Positions 48,601 through 59,329 of a DNA stretch of 64,000 nucleotides are shown here, piece by piece; the first letter of the stretch is position 1, and each line of letters starts with the position of its first letter. Below the pieces are notes generated by a model. That model worked only from the letters and a program-made list of their open reading frames with translations. It was not told where the DNA came from and did no database searches. Made by a program: the position numbers and the translations under genes. This stretch comes from Paratinospora sagittata. Its lineage: Eukaryota; Streptophyta; Magnoliopsida; Ranunculales; Menispermaceae. The stretch lies in NCBI GenBank assembly GCA_035771175.1, contig CM069593.1:3714461-3778460 (forward strand). Direction: 5' to 3'.

Positions 48601-51600
48601 AATATTAAATAAATATTGTATTATATATTTTCTCTCTTTTCTTTAAATGAAATATATGTAATACATAAAATATCATAAAATATTGAAGGAAACAAATATT
48701 ACACTACTATAACAACAACAAAACAAGTTTTTATAAAGGCATCATAGTTGCTACTTGTTCTTCTTTGCATTAATGTTTCCTATTGCAATTCAATATTAAA
48801 TATCAAAACAAATAAAAATAATATTAGCACCGAGCACCAACTATGAAATATGAAACATTGTGGTTCTATAAACATTATAATGTATGGTGAGAAAAAAAAA
48901 AAAGAACTTCTGTTGTTTTTTGTCTTTTTAAAATTCTTTTACCAAAAATGGGGCACATAGGTAAAAAAAGTATAATTTATTATTACCTATTAATATATAA
49001 TTGAATTTTTATAAATTTTGTACTTTATATTACTGAAATGTGCTCCTTACCTTGTGCCTCAGGCATTAGGACCCCTCATTACCTTTAGTGTGCTTTGATT
49101 GATAGTGATATTTAAGAAATAGTGAATACATAATCTCTTATTCATGAAAAGGTTTTGTTGAGTTGATTTTTAGTAGTATGGTTAAGTTGGTGTTATTTGC
49201 TTGGGGACTCGTTGAATCTGAAATGCCTGATAGATGCAGGCTGCAATACTACATTTTCATTGATGAAGGGGGAGGTGTGTTTGTTGTTTGCTTCCTTTTG
49301 CTGTCTTTTGCTCTTATCTCTTTGGGGATGACATTGATCCTCCATTAATTTCTTTTTAGGTGACCTGGTCCGTTGCTTTGTTCCTGGATACAGGTAGTGG
49401 ATAGCATTTATGGGGAATTCTTCTCTTGTTTTTGTTGTGATATTGTTTTATGGAGTTATTTTGTTATGAATGTTTCCTTGACCACATTCGGTGGTATCTG
49501 GCTTTGCACTTCAAGGGAGTTTTATCTTTTTTTCACCAGTCAGTGGTATCTGGCTTTGTACTTAAAGGGAGTTTTATCTTTTAAATAAAAAAAGTTCTGC
49601 GTATAGTGAGCTTTATCTTTTACCTTTTTTTTGGCATCTCACTGATGAGGTCCAGTATGTCATTTTACTTTGGGGAATTCAGGAGAAATTTTTCTTAGTC
49701 AAAAAATAATCTTATTTATTTATTTTTTTCTGATTCACATGGAAAATAAATCATATGATTGGGGCTTGGAGAGAAACAATTTTCAGAGATATGACAATAA
49801 TTGATGTCATGCTTGCTTTCCTTTGATGACTCTTAATGTGTACAGCCTCAATTTCTAAATTATGTTTGCAATCTTCATGTACTTGTTGCAGGGTAATGGT
49901 GCATTACTTGCATTTGTTTCTTTTTTTTTTTTATAATCTTTTCGCAGCATCTTCTTGTACTTTTTATGGATCAAAATATTTGGTTTGGTCTTATGAGCAT
50001 GAAAGGATTCATGATTTATGGTGTTGGGAGTTGGGAGTTGGGATTTGGTGGAATGGTAATTACCATTGGTCCTCTATGGATGACTACGGGTACCCTGCCA
50101 TGAATGTAGCTTGGGCAATTATAGCCACAGTACATCATGATTGAAATATTTGCGTTAAGAGTTATTTATTCATACATGAAAAAACTCCTTTGTTGCTTTA
50201 TCCAAAATTTCTGTTAGAAAGTATTTTTTTGCAGTGGAACCAAGTGTTTCTTCATTAAACTCCTATGTGAGTGGAAATAAAACTATGAATTCCAGTTAGA
50301 GTCTCATGGCCAAAATAACCTGAATTTCTTTTAATAGATCATATGCAGTTTCATTATTGTTGAGCACCATTTAATCCTTCAAGGTATACACAATTAAGAC
50401 TTTTCCCAAATGGTCCTTCAAGAAATATAAATGCAAAATTTTGTGCTTAGTATTTTTATTTTATTTTATTTTATTTTATTTTATCTGAGCTATTTTCATT
50501 GAGTCTTTCTGTTGGCTGTGAAGAATGTTTTAGAATACTTGATGAACAAAAGAGTTGCGAAGTCCTGTCTCTTTCCTCTTTGATTTTTTTTCCTTCTTGT
50601 TTGCTTGAACATTTTAGTTCTGCGGATCGAGTTGGACATTCAGAGATTCATGCAGAATCCTGATCAGCAGCAGTTTGAGTTACCGCATTTCCCAACTTCA
50701 TACCTTCGGCTTGCTGCCCATCGTGTTGCTCAACACTATGGATTGCACTCTATGGTATTGGACAGTATTGCCAATGGCTTAGGAACCAGAATAGTGGTGA
50801 GAAAAACACCAGAAAGCAGATACCCTGCTGTCTGTTTATCTGAAGTTCCTGCAGAACAGCTGAATGATAAGCCGGAACTTGTTAAAATTGCCATCAGGCA
50901 AAGGCCAAAGATCTTTTCGCCAAATGATGCAGATGAAGCGGGCACTAAACGCAATCCTGTGAGGACTGTGGAAGAGAGGAAAGAGGAGTATGACAGAGCA
51001 CGGGCACGCATCTTTAGTGGCTCCAGTAGTCCTGGTTTGGAAGGGGCGACTTCTCCGGCTGCAAATGATGGAAGAAACTCTTGTTCTAGCAGAGATGATA
51101 ATGAAGTTCCTAGAAATGCGATCACCGAGTCAGACAAGGCTCCTATTACCAGAGAAAGCAGAGTGGCAATCTTCAGAGACAGGGAAAAGGACCGCAGTGA
51201 CCCGGACTATGACCGGAGCTATGAAAGGTTCGTTACTTGTACATCAAACTGAATTGAACTACAACTTGTTATCTTGATCCATCTAATGACAACGTTTGCA
51301 TTCTTACAGGTATGTCAAGGGTCTGCCATCAAATCAGGGATTTAGCTTGGGGCCTTTCAACATACAGAGCTTCCAACCTTCATTCGTGCAGTATGAAGCT
51401 GGTTTTCCTCAAGTGAATCAGTTGCCTAGGACCCAAACTTCTGTTAGCTACAGACCCTCTTCTAATCCTCTTGTAAGCCCTTTTTGTGCAGTTGGAATGA
51501 ATCAGAATTCTGCCGATGCAGTATACATGCAGTGGCCTAGTCCTGCTATGATGTATGCGCAGTCATACGAACAGTTTAGACACACGATTATCCAGGTATG

Positions 51601-52081
51601 CTGATTACACGATACCGTTTACTTAGATCTTAGTATAATGCAACAGTGAATTAAGGGCCACATTCACATTTTTTTATTGGCCCACTCAATAGGTTTCAGG
51701 TGATATGGCAGAAGAGGAATGCTAAAATTACTGAAAAGATAAATGCAAAACCATACCCTGCAGATGTGGTGGATCATCACATTAGCAAATAAAAAGAAAT
51801 GGTAAATGAGCCACATCCTATATGGACTCACGATTGTAGCCCATTTTTTGATTGTCGTGGTCACCAATGTTGGACTCATCAACTATGCTCAGGATCTAGA
51901 ATTATGAGCACTATACACCATCCCCCAGCCATCACTGTTTATATTAATTTCGTGTGTGTGGGGGTCGGGGTACCATTTTAATAATGAGATAATTCTAATA
52001 ACAATGCTTTGTGTTTGATGGTTAATGCAGGCGCCCTTCTATCACCAGCCTCTGAGCTTTGATTACTCTCAAAATCTATAG
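42623..52081 (+). CDS. R3H and SUZ domain protein, single-stranded nucleic-acid binding
   Basis: Probable cytoplasmic RNA-binding protein. Exons 42623-42740, 50618-51227, 51310-51595 and 52031-52081 join in frame to 354 aa. The R3H domain (about 38-102) shows the RxxxH signature at 70-74 (RLAAH), which contacts single-stranded nucleic acid. The SUZ motif follows (about 125-172) with VRTVEERKEEYDRARARIF, typical of proteins pairing R3H and SUZ. The C-terminal half is Ser/Gln/Pro-rich and disordered, ending QPLSFDYSQNL. Relatives include Arabidopsis At2g40960 and At3g56680 (from memory). Intron 1 is 7.9 kb and packed with transposons, but the junction (ENPRHRLT|ILRIELDIQRF) is exactly what the family shows, so no exon is missing. 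Expression may nevertheless be affected by the intron load. Confidence 0.94.
43740..43965 (+). mobile_element. RTE-type LINE internal fragment
   Basis: The frame around 43888-43930 reads YNDLSAKIGAKEEK, the linker between endonuclease and reverse transcriptase in plant RTE proteins. The same segment recurs, diverged, at 46790-46850 inside the longer copy, so this is a separate fragment. Confidence 0.65.
44137..46077. mobile_element. Non-autonomous hAT-like DNA transposon, 1941 bp
   Basis: The element starts CAGTGTAATTAAAAGCG and its other end, on the minus strand, starts CAGTGATATCAAGGCG, an imperfect terminal inverted repeat. CTTAGTGC flanks it on both sides (44129-44136 and 46078-46085), an exact 8-bp target duplication typical of hAT elements. 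It sits inside the RTE endonuclease reading frame, which resumes after it. Sub-terminal sequence is rich in GGCGC/GCGCC. Inside there are only simple repeats and low-complexity frames, and no transposase. Confidence 0.82.
46381..46594 (+). mobile_element. SINE-like retroposon inserted in the RTE LINE
   Basis: A segment of about 214 bp interrupts the RTE endonuclease frame between its YESNK and NYVFFI parts and ends in a poly-A run (46584-46594). AAAGCC-like sequence borders both sides. A weak box B (GGATCAAATG) is visible; box A is poor, so the class is inferred. Confidence 0.6.
48440..49097. mobile_element. Second hAT-like element, 658 bp
   Basis: ATTGATAG flanks both ends exactly (48432-48439 and 49098-49105), an 8-bp target duplication. 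The left end (CATTATAGCCAAGGCGGGC) and GGCGT/GCGCC-rich sub-terminal sequence resemble the 1941-bp element; the right terminus is diverged. No transposase is encoded. Confidence 0.7.
49491..49580. repeat. Tandem repeat of a 52-bp unit
   Basis: GTGGTATCTGGCTTTG begins at 49491 and 49543; the copies share GGGAGTTTTATCTTTT and differ by few bases, which suggests a fairly recent slip duplication in R3H intron 1. Confidence 0.85.
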
Positions 52082-52844
52082 GGGAGGAAGTTGGTGAGAC
52101 TATTGCTGTAACAACATTCTATATGCTATTAGTTTTTTTGCTTTTTTGACTAGGTACGTTATGGAAAAGATTATTTCAACAACATTTTGATATTTCAGGT
52201 TTTTTTTTTTGTTTTCAATTTCATTCTATTACTAGTTGGGACCAAAGAAATTATCGACTGTAACATTCATGACCGAAGTAGGTTTTTAGTTTTTTTTTTC
52301 CCCAGTTGTTTGGTGGCCATTGTTGGTGGTAGAAGCAGTATTATTATTTTTAAGTTTATATCCCCATTAGAGGGTTATTACTCATGGTAATAAAGGGTTT
52401 TAACTGGATGAAGAAGAGGGGGGGCTCCAACTAACCAGTGTGCCTAGTTGAATCACTAACTTGTGTAAATAATTGCTAAATCTGATTAAGTCGTTCGCTT
52501 TGCTGTCTTGCCATCTACAGCTGCAATATTTATTTCGGTGTAACTTTATATCGAGACAGACATCTGAACAACGTAACGTCTGTCATTGGCCTTGTTTGAA
52601 AGAGCAGTAATGTTTTTATCAAAAGCATGTTACAGCAATCACAAAATAAGGGAAACTTTGTCAGAACGGAAGAAGAATTTCTCAAAATTGCGTTCAATTG
52701 CTGCGCAAGGATGCCTAGATGGTACCCCAAGTGCGTTTCTGCCAAAAAAACCGCTCTCTTTTAAACAGGGCTATTATTTGTGTTTTGGGGAGCAAATCCG
52801 GTACTCAAGAAAGTTTTTTCTCAATTATATTATATAATATGGAC

Positions 52845-52985
52845 TACATAAAGTCACTCCCTCCACTTAAAGGCTTAGCACATAATCATCTCAATTATCT
52901 TTATTTATGTTAATTTAAGTCTTCTTTTACTTCTAGCAATGTTACCTCACTCTTCCTCACTAACACATGCAATTGTTTCATATTT
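52845..52985 (-). mobile_element. RTE-type LINE 3'-end remnant
   Basis: It shares the CACTCCCTCCACTTAAAGG...TTTATGTTAATTTAAGTCTTCTTTTAC pattern with the other RTE ends and lacks the terminal ACTACATG block. It is 5'-truncated and non-coding. Confidence 0.6.
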
Positions 52986-54539
52986 TTTTAAGAAAAAAAA
53001 CTGAACAGATGCATCTTATAGAGACAAGAAGACGATCACCTGACATCAGCTTGAAGCTCCTTAACATAGTTTCTGCAATTATGTAAAAATTTCTAAAATT
53101 CTTCTTTATGACCAAACAAACAAAGCTAAAAAACAATATACATGCATGGCTATAATACTTGTACACGTACATAAATTGAGTATATTTTCAGAAGAAGATA
53201 GGATTTTACCTATAATGAGCAGAGAGAAAGAGGAGGTTGAGAAGAAATGCCTTAATTAGGAACATCATAATCAAAAGACCACTCAAAAAAGGAAAGCATA
53301 ATATCAACTTTATACTAAGCACACATACCCATTATAGAGAATAGGATGCTTAAACTATACTAATAGAGAACCTTTCACATGACATGCAAAACTGGCCATA
53401 AGTTTCATGATACCAAAACATCAATGACCTACAAAGGCACATTTTGTCATTTTCATCATTAACTACTTCTGTTCTATAATAATCTCACATCAACTTGCTT
53501 TAGGACACCTAAACAAATTCTGCAATCATGCCTGTACAAGATTTGTACAAGTAATTTAGGCAAATAAGGTTTCTGAAAAAAAGAAAAGACAAAAGAGGCA
53601 AATAAAGTGAATGGCATGAATCTTATCAGTCAGTGAAAAAAAAAATGAAGAAACAAGAGAAAACAAAAAGTGATGAGAATTCGTCATCACCAGATATAAG
53701 CCTTCACTGCATCTTTTTTGGGTATCATGTCTCAAATCTCTTGTTACTAACTAGCATTTCTTTCTACTGGATAGGTTTTTCAAAAGAAAATGTAAGATGC
53801 CTGAAAGGAAAACAATACGAATAAAGATTTATGAGTAAAAAGGTGAAAAAGAAAAAAAATTCTGAAGTAGACCTGAAAAAGCTTGTCTTGTTAGGTGGCG
53901 CAAAATCCTTTTCTAGGTTAACTGTACCATATTTGTTATTGGGTAAATAATTCCTAGAGATCACAAGAAATATTGACTGTTCTTGCAATCTATCCTGATT
54001 CAACAGTTAGAAATAGGTCAAGCTATTCCTTGATGCAAAGTTACAAAGAACAAACAAGTAATCGACGACAATTTCCATAAAATATGACCCCAGGATGGAA
54101 AAAGCAGCAACTACCTTGGAGGATATCCAATAAAGACATGAGAAGAATTCCAAGAATGCTATAAACTGAGACTAGAAGGTGATGAATGAGGAGATGCCTT
54201 GCAGTTTCTCCAATGAACTTCACCCATATAACAGAAGTCTACAGTAACCGGTTTACATCAAAAGAGAAGGTACATAGAAAGAACTTTGCCAAAGGCAACT
54301 GTTCAAACACAGCATGAACATATTCACACATAAAGGGGGAACTATGAAAGGATAACAAGCACCGTAACTGAATCCAAAGTAATGTAGAAGGATCTAATTG
54401 AAAAATAATCATCGTGAATTCGTAATGAGTATCCCCAGGATGCCTATACACTAATCTAAAAAGTGACAGGCTGACAGCATAATTATAATCTATGATTCAA
54501 ATCATTGGCCAGTCCATATGAATTTTGGGTAACACTATG

Positions 54540-54606
54540 TACTCTCAACTAAGACTCCTTTTCCCAATTACATGGAGTTAGCTATATGAATCCGCTGCTT
54601 CATACA
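54540..54606 (-). mobile_element. RTE-type LINE 3' terminus, cut by a hAT-like element
   Basis: CTTTTCCCAATTACATGGAG and the ATGAATCCGCTGCTTCATACACTC block match the other RTE ends. The match stops where the GGCACGCC-rich element begins. Confidence 0.6.
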
Positions 54607-54880
54607 CTCCTCTCAATCCCTCAGGCACGCCTTGAGGCGAAGCACACTTGTTGCGCCTCAATACTTGACAAGCAAGACACTTTAATTCAAGTGTGTGCCT
54701 CACTTTCCCGCTCTTCATTTTTAAAAAAAAAAAAACTATTTAATCATAAAATCAGTATAGTATTATATACTTTTTCTCTATCTTTGAATAAATATATATA
54801 ATACACAATATTGAACCTAAAACATTAAAGGAAGCTTGTTTTACGGTTTTATAACAACAATAATAAAAAAAACACAGGTC
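54607..54880. mobile_element. Third, truncated copy of the GGCG-rich hAT-like family
   Basis: GGCACGCCTTGAGGCGAAGC opens the element, and its interior (TTTTTAAA...ACTATTTAA...TATTATATA, then an AATATATATAATACA block and TATAACAACAA) matches the interior of the 658-bp element at 48.6-48.8 kb. No clear 8-bp duplication is seen. Confidence 0.6.
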
Positions 54881-55991
54881 TAAAACTTGCACAAAAGAGG
54901 ATATCCAGATTCTTACAAGAGCTACTCAAGGAGTGTGAAATAGCTGATTAACTTCAGAAAGTTCAGGTACATTTCAACGATCTTAGAGCATTGAAATACA
55001 TCTATGGTTCCAATAACATCATCTGACAAGCTCACCCAAATATTGGGGCTTTCATTCTCCTACTCCCAGAATGGAATCACACAATGTACAAGTAGAAACA
55101 ACTCCATGGCTCAATTCCCTCTCCTTTACATAACAATGAACTGGTCCACGGTCCAGAAACATATAGATTTTAATAGCATTCTGAAGTCTATAGAACAACA
55201 TAAACATCACCCACCATCACCATCTACCCGTATCCATGAGCTCAATACAAGAAAAAATGTTGCCGCCCCACTATACCTCCCCAACAGCAAACATTACAAC
55301 ATAGAAAACCCACTGCCCCAGCCAACGCTATCAGAGCTACAGACACGACAACTTTAAATCTAGACAAGCTATAAACATCACCATCATAACTATTAGCATC
55401 AATGATCTTGAAAATGCTATGTCGCTCCAATGTGACATCATGGCCATTATCAGTCACCAGAAGTGACAACTTCAACAAACTCTATGGGCAATCGCAATAA
55501 TTTTAAGCCAATGAAAATTCACAAGAGGGCTTCCATAAATATTCAAATTCAAACACTCACTGCTCATGTACTGTGATCACTTCAAACTTGAAACTCGTCT
55601 ACGAATCAAAACAGTTGGTAATAGCTAACTCAGAACACAACAGCCAATCTTCAAGGATCTGGAGAGGAAAGCTAGCTTGACTCACTTGGAACCCTCATAC
55701 CTACCCAGCACCAACATCACCGTTACCAACAACAACAACATCAACAACGATAACAACAACAACAGTGACCAACCACAATACCTACAATGTCTACATGAAG
55801 ATGGCCCACCACCACCAACAAGAACACGAACCCTAGAATGACACTACCAAATCAAGCTACTGTTACCCCCCAAATCTTCCACAATAGCTTTCTTTCTCCA
55901 TCACAAATTTCACATTAGCCCAACAAGTAATGGGAATTGAAAACAGAAATGGAATTAACCAAAAGGCAAGTAGACTTTTTTTTTACCCAAT

Positions 55992-56951
55992 TCAATCATC
56001 ACCGGTTGGAAACAAAGTCAGAACCTTCCTCCCTCCACCTCCTCCACCACCCCCTCCAGTCGCGGACTCCAAATCCTCCACATACGCCGCCGCCGGCTGA
56101 TGCCCGGCCACCGGTGCTGTTGCCGCTGCCATTCTATGATGCACCGGCTGCGCCTGCTGCCGGCTCAAAAACGGATGCTCAAATTGCCCACCCGGCGGCG
56201 ACCCAAATTGCCCAACCTGCCTCTGCTGCTGATACTGCTGCTGTTGCGCCGCGGCAGCCACCGCCGCCACCGCCATCTGCTGCTGGTGATGGTGGTGCTG
56301 CAAGGCCGCTGCCACCGGCCCAAACGGCAAGAAATGGTCCGACGCCGGCCGACCCGGATGCAAGAAATGGTGCGGCACAGGCGCACTCGCAAACAAATGG
56401 TCCGTCGCCGCGTCCACTCCGGCGCCGCCTCCACCAACACCACCGGCGCCGGCGCCGCCGGCCGACAGCCCCTGCATCCGTTTAAGATAAAGCCGGTACT
56501 TTTGCAAATGACTCGCGACGTTCTCGCGAGTCAACCCGTCGACGCTCATCAGCTGCATTATGGTTTTGGGCACGGCGTTCTTGATGCCGAGATGGGCGAC
56601 GGCGTCGACGAATCGCTTGTGGAGCTGAGGGGTCCAGACGAGGCGAGGGCGCTTGAGGGTTCGGGCCGGCTCGTCGGCCCCGCCGGATGGAGTGCCGGCG
56701 CCGGCGCCGGATGTTAGCTCCGGTGAGTCGAAATCGGAGGATTGGGGGATTGGAGGGGGAGGAGGAGGGTGGTGATGTGGTGTTGTTGTGGTTGTGGTTG
56801 GGGAATTAGGGTTAGGGTTAGGGTTTGGGGGGATGTCGAAGGCGAGGGCGAGATCGGGGGTGATTAGGGTTTGGGAAAGAGGGGTTAGTTCTTCAGGTGA
56901 AGGGAGCTCTTCGTCCCATTTGGAGAACCAATTAGGTTCTTCTTCTCTCAT
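55992..56951 (-). CDS. MYBC1: MYBC1-like GARP (G2-like) transcription factor
   Basis: Nuclear transcription factor of the GARP family, close to MYBC1 and to the clock factor LUX/PCL1. A single intronless frame gives 319 aa. The conserved N-terminus [20 protein letters not shown] (7-26) is characteristic. The GARP DNA-binding domain spans about 99-158 ([18 protein letters not shown] to [13 protein letters not shown]). Beyond it, [16 protein letters not shown] (about 180-196) and the C-terminal [10 protein letters not shown] match MYBC1 rather than LUX. Gly, Gln, His and Ala runs lengthen the protein (Arabidopsis MYBC1 is about 250 aa). A telomere-like CCCTAA repeat encodes the PNPNPNPN run at 42-49. 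In Arabidopsis MYBC1 is tied to freezing tolerance. Base composition is far more GC-rich than the flanks. Confidence 0.95.
   Translation of the reverse strand: MREEEPNWFSKWDEELPSPEELTPLSQTLITPDLALAFDIPPNPNPNPNSPTTTTTTPHHHPPPPPPIPQSSDFDSPELTSGAGAGTPSGGADEPARTLKRPRLVWTPQLHKRFVDAVAHLGIKNAVPKTIMQLMSVDGLTRENVASHLQKYRLYLKRMQGLSAGGAGAGGVGGGGAGVDAATDHLFASAPVPHHFLHPGRPASDHFLPFGPVAAALQHHHHQQQMAVAAVAAAAQQQQYQQQRQVGQFGSPPGGQFEHPFLSRQQAQPVHHRMAAATAPVAGHQPAAAYVEDLESATGGGGGGGGGRKVLTLFPTGDD
56806..56827. repeat. Telomere-like TTAGGG repeats inside the MYBC1 CDS
   Basis: Nearly three tandem TTAGGG units end in GTTTGGGG on the plus strand; the minus strand encodes a Pro-Asn run. The unit includes AAACCCTAA, the plant telo-box. 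Confidence 0.8.
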
Positions 56952-59329
56952 TGTTGAGAAGAAGCTCTGATGAGCTCTGATTTAAGGCCTGAAGAAGCTG
57001 AAACAGAAGCAGAAGAAGCTAAAGAAGATGAAGAAGAATAGCTGTGAGAGGAAGAAGGAGAAGGCGAAGAAGGAGAAGACATTGAAGAAGAAAGGGAGAG
57101 GTGTTCGAGGTGGATCTTGTTTTCTTTCTATACTATTTTTTTTTATATTGAAGTTTTTTTTTTTTTTCTCGGGTTTTATGGGTCTTAGGGGGAGGGGGTT
57201 GAAATGAGGCATGTGGGCATGGGAATTGCGTTGTTGTTATTATTTATTATTTTATAAAAGAAAGGGTACATAGATCCTAAAATCACAATCTCTAATTATT
57301 TATTAATACATAATTTAAAATCATTTAATCATAACTTGATCCGGTACCAACATACGCCACTTATATATTAAAAATATTGTTATGGTATTTATAACTTTGT
57401 TTGGTTGCATAATTTCAATTACATTGCATTAAAAAAATTAACTAAATAGAATTTTTTTTCCTTGAAAAATTTGTTTTTATAATAAAAAAATTATAATTTT
57501 AGACATTTTACGGAAACAAGACTCAAAATTAGCTTTTGTGTAACGTTGCATTTAACAAAAAAATACATATCTTCCTTTTATATATTAAATTGTTTCAAAC
57601 ATTACCTATGTCGAGGTTAAATTTTAAACCAGAGACGAAAAGCTGACCTGTAGTCATGTCGAGGTTAAATTTTTATTATTTATTATTATTATTATTATTA
57701 TTTAATTATTTTTTTTTAAGTTGTTTATCTTGAAGCGATAACGACAAGGTTGTCATGAATTAATTGATACTCAATCGGGCTAAGATCACTTTTTTAAATG
57801 CCACGTGGCTTGTTGTAGTAGGTATTTTGTTAAGTGCTCTCTTGATATTTTTTTATTGTTTTTGTTTGAAAAGAATCTCTTGATCTTGCAATTATGATTA
57901 TATAAAAATATAAGATGGTAAAGGCGATTTCTGTTGTTGAAACAAATGGACACAATAAAATTGACTTTACAATTGAGATTTTCCATTACCTTTTTTTTTT
58001 TTTTAAAGAAACAAAGTTAATAATTAATAATTTATTGTTCTCTATCACCATACCATACTCACAGACTTATTTTTGACCCATTAAGATAAAAAGATAAGAA
58101 CATTAGATGACATGACCATTTAGATTTCTGACTAAGAGCTCAATTAGCAAGTTCTTTAGTTATTTACTTTAAATTAACTTTGAGAAGCATATTTGCCGCA
58201 GCCAATCTTCATGAATAAAAACTTAATTAAATCAACTATGACATAAATTTACTTAATTATGATATAAAAAAGGGTTTTGACATAACAATATAAATGTTGA
58301 CTAAACTCTTAAAAAAAGAGTAAAATAAGCAGATTCATGTAATTGACCTGATATAGCAAAAACAAAGGCTTTGTGATAATGAGTTAAGTTAGAAATGTAC
58401 ATAAATTGCAAAGTGTAAAAGCATGATAAAGGAATATAAATACCCAAAAGACAACCATAGAGAAATATGAGGATTATATTCTATTTTACTGAAATATGGC
58501 CATGAACTTTGCAACATTAAATCGACTGGTTCATATCTTACAATAGAAATGTAGGACAACTTCACATACAAACAGGGATTTACAAATTGAGTCTCGTCAG
58601 CACACTTATTCATGGATTGATGGAAACATGAACACATCAACATCAATGTAAAGCTTCACCACAGAAGAGCTCCAAAGTGAAGTGGCAGGAACTGTGCTAT
58701 TACAAAATAAAAACATGACAGCTTTAAACCTGCAACATACTCAAAATCAAATAGGCTCAGATTCCCTTTGGAAAACAAAATGGCAAAACTCAATAAAAGA
58801 AATCTAATTATCTGTCAAATTTTAGTGGGCAGCAGATTTCCCAAAGAAACAATCAATTATTCATCCATTCACAAAAGAGACTCACAAGAATACTTTAGAA
58901 TTGACATCAGCGGTGACTGATTGCAAGGCATATAAAGGCATGAATATCATGATGAAGGGAAAAATTTGCGGCATCAATGTCCGGAGAATGACGAAGTTTC
59001 ACACTGTAAGAAGTAGATACGTAAGAAATTCAACTGTGAAAGTACATTTTGCAGAAACATGAGAAAACAGCTGCCAAAAAACAGAAGCCAAGATTAAATT
59101 AAACCTTCTTAGTTCCTTTCATAATTCCAGCCCAAAAGAAATTTATTTCATATGATCAATCTTTTATGCTCTGGCTTCTTGAAGGAACTCGAACACTTAG
59201 ACAAGAAAACCCCACAAAGCCCCCTCACATTCTCTATCAATCAAATCAACAACACAAATTCAAACTCAACAACCAAACACAGAAAATCAGAAAAGTAACC
59301 TCTGAAATCAATAGTGGACGGGCTATTTC
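56952..59329. other. MYBC1 promoter and left part of the DUF538 duplication
   Basis: The first 250 bp are the MYBC1 leader, with GAA runs. The DNA to about 58300 is AT-rich and carries nothing I recognise. An RTE end remnant lies at 58290-58395 (plus). From about 58740 the sequence belongs to duplication unit A (3' flank of the DUF538 pseudogene). Confidence 0.6.
58290..58395 (+). mobile_element. RTE-type LINE 3'-end remnant
   Basis: TGTTGACTAAACTCTT and AGCAGATTCATGTAATTGACC correspond to the terminal NVD.AL and RIHVADP coding blocks of the other RTE copies. It is heavily decayed. Confidence 0.55.

Larger units (their letters stand above)
42741..50617 (+). other. Transposon-filled first intron of the R3H gene
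   Basis: Left of 43700 and right of 49100 the DNA is T-rich, ordinary intron sequence with no element I recognise, apart from a 52-bp tandem repeat (49491-49580). Between them lie an RTE fragment, an RTE LINE interrupted by a hAT-like element and a SINE-like element, and a second hAT-like element. Host splice sites GTAAGA and TTTTAG are intact. Confidence 0.85.
52082..55991. other. Intergenic region between the R3H gene and MYBC1
   Basis: Left end: R3H 3' untranslated region. RTE ends lie at about 52845-52985 and 54540-54606, and a third copy of the GGCG-rich hAT-like family at about 54607-54880. A 33-base exon-like island is at 53040-53072 (minus). The right part (55.2-55.9 kb) is rich in CAA/CAT triplets and contains the MYBC1 3' flank. 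I support no gene here. Confidence 0.55.

Noticed and set aside
53040..53072. 33-base exon-like island (minus) bounded by AG and GT that could encode NYVKELQADV, resembling helix 2 of bHLH proteins
   Set aside because: I found no neighbouring exon encoding a basic region or helix 1 in 52.1-55.9 kb, and a match this short can arise by chance.
55937..56717. Long Pro/Ala- and Arg-rich plus-strand frames opposite MYBC1
   Set aside because: They mirror the GC-rich, repeat-bearing MYBC1 coding sequence and have no recognisable domain.
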